A DNA stretch of 32,358 nucleotides, taken from NCBI GenBank assembly GCA_032718475.1, contig JAUCBJ010007004.1, forward strand, positions 64,001 through 96,358, given 5' to 3'. The stretch's first letter is position 1. Each line of letters opens with the position of its first letter. The translations under genes and the position numbers were made by a program. The notes under the pieces were generated by a model. It was not told the origin of the DNA and searched no databases. It saw nothing but the letters and a program-made list of their open reading frames with translations. Of the stretch, positions 26,679 through 32,358 are shown piece by piece. The stretch comes from Nemertoderma westbladi (lineage: Eukaryota > Xenacoelomorpha > Nemertodermatida > Nemertodermatidae).

Positions 26679-26791
26679 CTTCAATGGTTGTATAAGACAG
26701 ACGGAGGTCAGCAATGATAGAACCATTGAGGTAATCATATCTCCAACTTCGTCCACAACACTGTCCTTGTCCCAGGGCTTTCTAGGAATTC
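26679..26791 (-). CDS. Internal exon, polycystin-1-like protein (partial): second transmembrane segment
   Basis: This 113-nt minus-strand exon is followed by a near-consensus donor AAG|GTACGT (GT at 26678-26677). It is preceded by an acceptor TTTTTACAG (AG at 26793-26792) with a branch-like TAACTAA upstream. It supplies two bases of a split codon and then 37 open codons. The other two frames hit stops. The peptide has a charged start (PRKPWDKD), a hydrophobic helix (MITSMVLSLLTSVCLI) and ends QPLK; the next intronic codons give VRK and a stop. From memory of the polycystin-1 family, a helix ending in QP(L/I)KV follows a WL.SM-like motif in one membrane segment, and this matches. Its two leading bases complete the glycine codon begun by the exon at 31085-31229. 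No other part of the gene is visible to the left. It could also be a relic of a dead copy. The exon is well supported; the family call rests on short motifs. Confidence 0.75.
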
Positions 26792-27218
26792 CTGTAAAAA
26801 TATAATTTTAGTTATATAATTATTAAAAGGGCAGGAATACAGTCTTTACGCCGACATTAAGATATATAGCTACTTTTTGTTCAATTCAATTCAAATTGGG
26901 ATGGGCCCGGGCCGGACCAGACCGGACCGGACCTTTATTAGATAGTAAAGATTATCAACGGTAAATATATAAGAATTATAATAAATTATTGTAGGAAGAT
27001 ATATTACTTGAATATATAAGAAACCGCCATGGGATAAGGGATCCGGTTTAGTGTATATATATTAGTAAGCATAAAATAATAAAATAAATATAATATTAAT
27101 AATAAATATTCTTCTGAGGTCGATCTAGGTTTATTTAAAATAATATTTTACTTATGTATTATTTTATGCTTTCAAATATACAAGAATTATATTATATACT
27201 AAAACTAATATAGAATAC
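26792..27218. other. AT-rich intron DNA with a 15-bp inverted repeat and a short GC-rich patch
   Basis: This is non-coding DNA between the exon and the poly-C minisatellite. AAGCATAAAATAATA at 27067-27081 is exactly reverse-complementary to 27157-27171, with further weaker matching outside the arms, which suggests a decayed short inverted-repeat element. At about 26899-26936 a GC-rich patch repeats ACCGG/GGACC and ends GGACCTTTATT, resembling the 33-bp minisatellite variant. No gene was recognised. Confidence 0.5.
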
Positions 27219-27470
27219 CGGCCATCCACAGACCCCACTTACTAAATACTATAGCCATTTCATATGCACCCCCCACCCCCCCCCCCCCCCCCGGCTATCG
27301 ACAGACCCCACTTACTAAATACTATAGCCACTTCATATGCACCCCCCCCCCCCGGCCATTCACAGACCCCACTTACTAAATACTATAGCCATTTCATATG
27401 CACCCCCCCCCCCCCCCCCCGGCCATCCACATACCCCACTTACTAAATACTATATAGCCACTTCATATGC
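27219..27470. repeat. Four-copy minisatellite with poly-C tracts
   Basis: Four copies of a unit beginning CCGGCCATCCACAGACCCCA, followed by CTTACTAAATACTATAGCCA and CATATGCA, are joined by C tracts of varying length. They start near 27219, 27291, 27352 and 27419, so spacing is 72, 61 and 67 bp. The differences come mainly from the C tracts. The last copy ends in CACCAACATTT without a long tract. The plus-strand proline-rich open frames are by-products. On the gene-sense (minus) strand the tracts are G runs. Confidence 0.93.
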
Positions 27471-27558
27471 ACCAACATTTCGTGGCTTATTTGTGCTAGA
27501 AAATATATTATTTTTAAAAATGGTATGCTATTAATTAGTTATGGGTGAGCTAAAATAT

Positions 27559-28085
27559 TTAGCAGTAGTACCGGTATGATATATTACGATTGATTTGTCT
27601 AGATTTAGACAACTCCCTATCACCCATGACATTTGCTAGATCATCCGCATCTTCAAGGCCAGTGTCCTTTAAGATGCGTCTCAAGAAAGTCATGGGCTGT
27701 CCACCATGCTTATTCACTCCATGAGGCTGCCAAAGTACAAGATTATGCACTGGCTGGTCCTCACGGCGAAAGCAATGTCCTGCAAAGCGGAGGCGATTTT
27801 GTTCTAGTGTCCAGCTTGGGGGAACCAATGAGACACCTCCAATGTTATATAGTCTCTGGTTGGAGATGTGTGCATTGTACTTGACCCAATGAACCCGGCG
27901 TAGCATTCTTGTGAATGTGCCATCCAGAGATTTGGTGTCCTCAACAGTTAGAGCACAGCATGGACACCCATACAGGAGTACTGGAACTACTGCTGCTCTA
28001 AATAATCGGACCTTAAGATTCCGATTAATTCTCGGTGACTTCCAAATCCTGGAAAGCCTATTCAAGGCTGCCCCCTGCCTTTCCC
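27559..28085 (-). pseudogene. LINE ORF, C-terminal part after reverse transcriptase
   Basis: The minus-strand reading frame, entered from GAALNRLSRIWKS, continues through NLKVRLFRAAVVPVLLYGC, then TFTRMLRRV, HISNQRLY, RLRFAGHCFRR and LEDADDLANVMGDRE. This is the typical tail of LINE ORF2-type proteins, where LLYG, a trailing R.RRALGH-like segment and a final MADR motif follow the RT thumb. The stop lies near 27559. There is no start of its own; the frame continues from the upstream half at 30329-30831 once the inserted element is set aside. At the TTAA junction the two halves are in the same frame, but about 20 residues usual between EYLGS and the RLGKA-like motif seem to be missing. It is a decayed fragment. 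Confidence 0.88.
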
Positions 28086-28128
28086 TTAACCCTATTAGTA
28101 CCGGGCTATAAAATGTTGTACAAATACC

Positions 28129-28186
28129 GGGGGGAGGGGGGGGGGGGTCATATTGACCCCCTCCCCCCCCCCCCCCCCCCCCCCTC
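28129..28186. repeat. G-tract/C-tract hairpin in the left arm of the TTAA element
   Basis: A G6-A-G12 tract followed by TCATATTGA and then C5-T-C22 forms an almost perfect inverted repeat around GGGTCATATTGACCC. GGGGGGGTCATATT occurs again at 29630-29643, so it is probably a subterminal motif of the element. The structure could fold as a hairpin, and the tracts could form G-quadruplexes on either strand. Homopolymer lengths may be sequencing estimates. Confidence 0.85.
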
Positions 28187-28609
28187 TAAAATCTACAAAT
28201 TTTTACGAAAACGTCTGATTTTTTGTTTGTACGTAGGTATCACTAGTCTGGATCCGACCGAAAAAAAAATTTTCGAAAAAATGTACTGGGGTGGTTATAT
28301 TGCAGCACCAAAATTACAAGTAGTGCACAATTTTCACAAAATTTGAAAGTTACATTTTTCGGCTAATTGTTGTTCAATACAGGTTTTCTGGGGCGCAAAA
28401 TAGATTGGAAAATATTTAAAAATGAAATGGTTACTATAAATGGCTGTTTAGTCCTCTCTGCGTAGGAAAAAAATGAAAAAAACAAGTAACCAGCACTTTT
28501 CAGTTTGAACACAAAATTTTTAATTCACTTATACGATGCTATAAATTTTTTTTTAGTTTTCTTGGGCGCTGATTCTAATGGAATACATTTCTAATATGCC
28601 AGATCATTG

Positions 28610-29400
28610 CAACTTGTATTTTTCGGCGTAATTTGGCACATTTTGGTGCTAGCACCAAATTTCGCACCCATCACCAAAAAGTACAAGTTTGCGATGTCCA
28701 GTGCTGTTTTTATTGATTCCATCGGATTCAGGACGCTCATAAACCCGTATAACGCAAGAAACAAGATAATAATATCTTCTGATCAATTTGTTTATTTTCC
28801 AAAATTTGGTGCGGGCACAACAATTTTCACCCACCGGCGAAAAATACAAGTTTGAAAACTCTTATGAAATTTTTACTGATTCCATTGAATTCAGAACCCT
28901 CACAAACCCGTATAACGCAAGAAACAAGGTGACACAATCAATTGATATATTTGATGGATTTCAAATATTGGTGCTAGCACCACATTTTGCACCCACTTCC
29001 GAAAAATAAAAGTTTGATATGTCTAGTTCGATAATTATATATTCCATTGAATTCAGAACACCCATAAACCTCCCTACGCAAGAAATAAATTGTTACAAGC
29101 TATTTTATCTATTGAATGGATTTTCAAAATTTCGTGCTAGCACCAAAATTTGCATACAGCACCGAAAAATAGAAGTTTGATACGCTTGGTGTAACTCGTA
29201 TATATTCCATCGTAACCAGAACCCCAAAAAACCCCAATTGCGCAAAAAACAAGTTTCAAACAATCTATTTACAAAATTGACATATTTCAAAATTTGGTGC
29301 TGGCACCAAAATTTGGCACCCGCCGAAAAAAACAAGTTTGAAATTTCTAAATCAATTTATATGAATTCCATCCAATTGCTAACACCAAAAAACCGGTGTA
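28610..29400. repeat. Five diverged tandem repeats of about 163 bp with a palindromic core
   Basis: The core TTGGTGCTAGCACCAAA or a close variant recurs at 28645, 28808, 28970, 29133 and 29296, spaced 162-163 bp. Each core is followed by CACC..CGAAAAATACAAGTTTGA, then by ATTCCAT.GAATTCAGAAC and CCCGTATAACGCAAGAAACAA in recognisable but diverged form. The core is a near-perfect palindrome. Weaker matches extend left to about 28300. Small open frames across this block carry no recognisable protein. The block lies wholly within the TTAA-bounded element. Confidence 0.88.
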
Positions 29401-30324
29401 AATCAAAAATAGAGATGTTACAATTCATATTTAATGAAATGAAATTTTCAAAAAACGCCTCAAAAAAAGTGCCAAAAGTAGGGTTAAAAAATGGTGCTAT
29501 AACTCGAAAACTACCCAATATTTTTGAAAACGGTTTTCACTACTAGGAAGACAATAGAATTTTAGGAAAAGTCATAAAATTTCAGATACTCAACTGCGTT
29601 TGTTTCATGAATTATAATAAAAAAACCACGGGGGGGTCATATTCGTCGCTCCCGGATCAGGGGAACTACGGGGTCCCGCTGATCCACCACCGGCCCCTAA
29701 AGGAGATTCCCACCAACCCGATGGCGAGTTAGTAAGTTATTCATCGAATACGAAGATTTTCTTACTTATTTCATAACTTTACTGCCTTTCGCTTTGCTTT
29801 ATTGTTCGGTAACTTAAAATAATTAATTTTTATAAATTAAATCGTATTATTTCTCGTAAATCATTGAAACTTGCTTATATTTTTATGTATTTTGATCGCT
29901 CTTCGTTATTTTATATTAAACCATTACCTCTACAATGTTCTTTATGTTACTATAAAACATTATTTTAGTGCAATAGTCGCCCGCCACCGCCTTGTAATAC
30001 TTCATTCAGTCTGTTTGTTGGTTTATATTGTTCACTAAAGTTACCAGCCTCTTCTACTAAGTGCAATCTATTTCCCATAAGAAGTTATTATATATCTTTA
30101 CTGTTTAATATTCCCACGTAATTTTGTTTTTTTTTTAATATTATTTGGAATGCTGAATAATTATTTGTGGCGATTTATTTAACTTGTATTCGATGGATTA
30201 TAATTAATTACTAATTAATATGCACTCAATGTTTCATTATGTGAGTTATTTGTTTGTGTAACTAAAGTCTCATTGATTAGTTGCAAATTAAAATACGAGA
30301 TTGACCCTCCCGGGTTTAATAGGG
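29401..30324. other. AT-rich right part of the TTAA element
   Basis: I see no gene here. The stretch contains GGGGGGGTCATATT at 29630, a short GC-rich segment (about 29643-29725) with GGATCAGGGG and GCTGATCC in near-inverted arrangement, and then strongly AT-rich DNA up to the right terminal repeat. The minus-strand open frame from 30215 that crosses the right terminus is the end of the LINE frame running by chance into the element. Confidence 0.55.
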
Positions 30325-30328
30325 TTAA

Positions 30329-30831
30329 GTATTCGAAGGTCCTAACGTCCACATGCTCAAGCATACCATCCTTTGAGCTTATGCTCATCCGATCAGAAAC
30401 TTGCTGAGGACTTTGAAGGGTAACTGTCAAAATTTTGGTCTTTCTGGAGTTAATAAAAAGACCAACACTAGAAGCAGCATGTTCTAATGAGCTGAGGAGC
30501 CGTTGGGCTCCCTCTAGTGATTCTGAGAGTACTCCTAAGTCATCAGCAAAGTCTAGATCAGTTAGGTACTTGGCAGGATTTCCTCGACTTCTGGGGCCAG
30601 TAGGTGGAGTTATCATCACCCCATCATCATTATGATGATCTAAGGACATGCGTAGAACATAGTCAACCACAATTATGAACAAGAATGGTGCAAGTGTGTC
30701 TCCCTGGAGGACGCCCCATAACACTTCAAATGGTTCTGTGTCACCGTCAACAGTAGACACAAATGTTGTCGAACCATCGTATACTGATCTGATTGCTGCA
30801 ATAATTTCATCAGGAATCCCATATAATGAAA
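30329..30831 (-). pseudogene. LINE reverse transcriptase fragment (palm domain)
   Basis: On the minus strand this frame reads SLYGIPDEIIAAIRSVYDG, then GVLQGDTLAPFLFIIVVDY, then LDFADDLGVLSESLEGAQ, then VGLFINSRKTKIL, and ends near DVRTFEYL at the TTAA junction. These are reverse transcriptase palm motifs of LINEs: the GV.QGD.L.P.LF motif, the catalytic FADD in place of YADD, and the VGL.IN..KT motif. The upstream fingers, the first catalytic aspartate region and the endonuclease are absent. Homology starts abruptly at about 30831 beside the possible target duplication, as expected for 5' truncation. After 30329 the frame leaves the LINE and enters the inserted element. It is not a functional enzyme. 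Confidence 0.92.
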
Positions 30832-31084
30832 GTATGCTACTAATAAGTATGTTACTAATAAGTAATAACATCACACGCTAAAAATGCGAAAAATATAAAT
30901 AAATATGAAACAATGTATGATGGGAAAGAGCGATCAATGGAAGTTCCCTCCTCAAGCATGAGTCTGCAAGCTTTCTGATTGGTCAATGGTATTAAATAAT
31001 TTTCTACCAATAAATTAGGTTTATAAGGTTGAAAGCTCATGTGTGTGAACACTGAACATGGCCTTAACAGCACATTCAACTTAC

Positions 31085-31229
31085 CTGCAAAACTGGCAGA
31101 GTAAAAGAGAAGCAAGAATAGTCCTGTTAGAACGGCTAATACCGTTAGAGCCCAGCCAATGTAAGAACACCAATACGGTAGTTGAAATACTTTCTTTACA
31201 TTCTTATGCTTGTCTTGTGAATACACTTC
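31085..31229 (-). CDS. Internal exon, polycystin-1-like protein (partial): first transmembrane segment
   Basis: This 145-nt minus-strand exon starts after a pyrimidine-rich acceptor, TTTATATTCTAG (AG at 31231-31230). It ends at a perfect consensus donor, GCAG|GTAAGT (GT at 31084-31083). It encodes 48 codons beginning EVYSQDKHKN in phase 0, plus one base of a glycine codon completed by the exon at 26679-26791. A basic stretch (KHKNVKK) leads into F.LPYWCSYIGW and a long hydrophobic helix ending LLLFYSASFA. The pattern LP.WC.YI.W.L...(20 residues)...F.YS resembles one transmembrane segment of the PKD1/PKD1L/PKDREJ family, which continues into WL.SM...QPLKV. The open frame running on to 30855 is intron read-through. 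The preceding exon is not in the window; the DNA to the right holds a LINE fragment. Family call from memory of motifs, not a search. Confidence 0.8.
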
Positions 31230-31566
31230 CTAGAATATAAACAGAATAGAATAATATAGTACGAGTACAGTAGGGTGGTGTGTTTTTTACTTTTTTTTTT
31301 TCGATTTCATTGTTCTACCGGTGCACAAAAGTTGCCAAATGGTAAAAAAAATAAGGCAAAAAAAATGTCTTTAAATTTCGTCTATATCTTCATATGGATC
31401 CCAAGAGGGTTGAAATTTTAAGCCATCGCGATGCACCATAATGAAATTTATAACACTATAACACATGGATGAAAGATGAATTTCTTGCATGCATCAAATG
31501 TCATCAGATGGGTCCAAACTTAGTTTGATACCAAAATTTAAATTTTTGGATCAAGGGAACTAGTGC
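31230..31566. other. Intron DNA upstream of the polycystin-like exon
   Basis: The minus strand close to the exon is pyrimidine-rich and forms the acceptor tract. Further right are A and T homopolymers (31290-31302, 31346-31370) and a short palindrome, CAAACTTAGTTTG (about 31517-31529). I see no coding exon, RNA gene or transposon end on either strand. Confidence 0.5.
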
Positions 31567-32127
31567 CACCGACACATGGCCAGAACCTACAGGGAGCTAC
31601 AGGAGCTAATAAACCAACAGGTTGATGCCATCAATGATGCTGACGACAGCAGGCAATCATCCCAGGCATGGAAATCGATAAATCTGCTTACTGGGCGGAA
31701 AAGCCAACCAACCACCAAGGTTAAGGCTGAATCACCAGCCGATCGCCTCAACGGTTGGAAAGCCCACTTTGAAAAGCTCCTCAATAATGACAGGGTATTG
31801 CCAGATAACGTTATAGAAGTAAAAGTGTCTGAGTCTGTACTCCCAGATATTCCCATTGGCGATATCGCCTTTGCAGAAGTGAAGGCTGCTGCAAAGAGCA
31901 TTAAGACCAATCGTGCCAGTGGAGTAGATGGTGTTCCCCCTGAGGTCTTTAAAATACCTGAGTGTTTAAAGCTCATCTATCCCATCATAGTAGACATGTA
32001 TCGAACAACAAGAGTCCCACAAGAAATGAAAACAAATAAGTTGGTGCCAGTCCCCAAGAAGGGCAACCTAACACTGTATGGTTCTTTTCGGGGAATCTCA
32101 TTGTTCTCGATTGCTGCAAAGCTATAC
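31567..32127 (+). pseudogene. LINE fragment: linker and N-terminal reverse transcriptase
   Basis: The plus-strand frame reads TYRELQELINQQV, then AWKSINLLTGRKSQP, RLNGWKAHFEKLLNN, NRASGVDGVPPEVFK and NKLVPVPKKGNL, and ends SFRGISLFSIAAKLY. This order is typical of LINE ORF2-type proteins between the endonuclease and the reverse transcriptase fingers: a linker helix, the W..HF..LL motif, A.G.DG.P.E, and then VP.PKKG and the YRGISL motif (here FRGISL). Homology stops at about 32127. The frame continues with unrelated residues to a stop at 32176-32178. A stop at 31561-31563 closes the left side, and the endonuclease is absent. It is truncated at both ends, in the opposite orientation to the nearby gene and to the other LINE, so it is a separate insertion. 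Confidence 0.88.
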
Positions 32128-32358
32128 TTATTATTATGTTTAATTTCGTGCAGGAACATTAATGTAAACATTATGTAGCACCGCACAACTCTACTGTAGG
32201 CTACTACTGTATCTATAAACTAATATAAAGCAACTACAGTACCTAGCAGCTAGCACAATGTACTGAAAGAATGAGACGTTATTAATGGGCGCACCCAAAA
32301 AAAGAAAAGGAATGTAGAAACTATCGGCCATAAGTTAATAATGAAATACCAAAGTATT
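32128..32358. other. Non-coding DNA at the right edge
   Basis: AT-rich sequence follows the end of LINE homology. It has a loose repeat of CTACTGTA/CTACAGTA and CTAGCAGCTAGCA near 32190-32255. No exon of the minus-strand gene and no recognisable element is visible. Confidence 0.45.

Larger units (their letters stand above)
28086..30328. mobile_element. Non-autonomous piggyBac-like element with TTAA target duplications
   Basis: TTAA at 28086-28089 and at 30325-30328 bound a 2235-bp insertion (28090-30324). The left end reads CCCTATTAGTACCGGG. The right end, reverse-complemented, reads CCCTATTAAACCCGGGAGGG, so the first 16 bases agree at 13 positions, including CCCTATTA. TTAA targets and CCC-starting terminal inverted repeats are the hallmark of piggyBac-superfamily transposons. 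The insertion interrupts a LINE reading frame precisely, and reading across one TTAA keeps the frame. Inside I find no transposase: only a G/C-tract hairpin, five copies of a 163-bp repeat, a second GGGGGGGTCATATT motif at 29630, and AT-rich DNA. It is a MITE-like passenger that would need transposase from elsewhere. Confidence 0.8.
27544..30831 (-). mobile_element. 5'-truncated LINE (non-LTR retrotransposon), split by a TTAA element
   Basis: This minus-strand LINE copy starts inside the reverse transcriptase domain and runs to the end of the ORF. It is interrupted by 2.2 kb of foreign DNA at 28090-30324. The upstream half holds the polymerase motifs and the downstream half the post-RT C-terminal domain. 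Possible target-site duplications flank it: GTATGCTATTAATTAGTTATG at 27523-27543 and GTATGCTACTAATAAGTATG at 30832-30851, similar but not identical. It lies in the 4293-bp intron between the two polycystin-like exons, in the same orientation as the gene. Less than about 1.1 kb of LINE sequence remains, so it cannot move on its own. I cannot assign the clade with confidence; the C-terminal motifs recall RTE-like or related elements. Confidence 0.85.

Noticed and set aside
25925-26717. Plus-strand open frames reading GLCRTLLGCV-type repeats
   Set aside because: They come from the 20-bp minisatellite, which is open in all three plus frames.
27264-27534. Proline-rich plus-strand open frames
   Set aside because: They are translations of poly-C tracts within a minisatellite.
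27633-28111. Plus-strand open frames opposite the LINE C-terminal region
   Set aside because: They are antisense shadows of the recognisable minus-strand LINE frame.
28035-29546. Several open frames of 60-100 codons in the TTAA element
   Set aside because: They fall in homopolymer, AT-rich or 163-bp repeat DNA and show no recognisable domain. None looks like a transposase.
30855-31084. Continuation of the polycystin-like open frame beyond 31085
   Set aside because: A perfect CAG|GTAAGT donor lies at 31085/31084. The following residues do not match the family, while the exon at 26679-26791 does and fits the phase.
27544-32127. A single twin-primed LINE insertion with an inverted 5' part (minus-strand 3' half plus plus-strand 5' half)
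   Set aside because: The polycystin-like exon with intact splice sites lies between the two fragments, so two independent insertions are more likely.
31587-32186. Minus-strand open frames opposite the plus-strand LINE fragment
   Set aside because: They are shadows of the LINE frame, with no splice sites or motifs matching the polycystin-like gene.

Overview
The window looks like animal nuclear DNA, probably from an invertebrate. It has spliced coding exons with GT/AG boundaries, decayed non-LTR (LINE) retrotransposons, a TTAA-flanked non-autonomous DNA transposon, homopolymer tracts and a very large satellite. I see no bacterial gene organisation and cannot name the species.

Layout. Positions 1-25780 are one uninterrupted satellite array of a 57-bp unit, about 450 copies, running off the left edge. 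Its variants show nested higher-order duplications with offsets of 1822, 7808, 2564 and 1026 bp. After 168 bp of unique DNA comes a 20-bp minisatellite (25949-26647). Two minus-strand coding exons follow, at 26679-26791 and 31085-31229. Between them lie AT-rich DNA with an inverted repeat, a poly-C minisatellite (27219-27470), and a 5'-truncated minus-strand LINE (about 27544-30831). A 2235-bp element with piggyBac-like ends (28090-30324, TTAA on both sides) splits that LINE. Right of the second exon is a plus-strand LINE fragment (about 31567-32127).

Main biological reading. The exons are consecutive and phase-compatible: a phase-1 donor joins a two-nucleotide acceptor remainder to make a glycine codon. 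The joined peptide resembles the paired transmembrane segments of polycystin-1-like (PKD1/PKD1L/PKDREJ) proteins, ending in the family-typical QPLK. The gene runs right to left, so the satellite and the 20-bp minisatellite appear to lie in the intron after the second exon, which must exceed 26.6 kb. On the gene-sense strand every satellite unit carries a pyrimidine-rich AG/GT motif resembling a 3' splice site fused to a weak 5' splice site. Every minisatellite unit carries AATAAA on that strand, starting 31 nt past the exon's donor. This gene-inside-satellite arrangement is the most interesting feature here.

The very long open frames in the satellite arise because 57 is divisible by 3 and two of the three minus frames of the unit lack stops. 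They are not annotated as genes.
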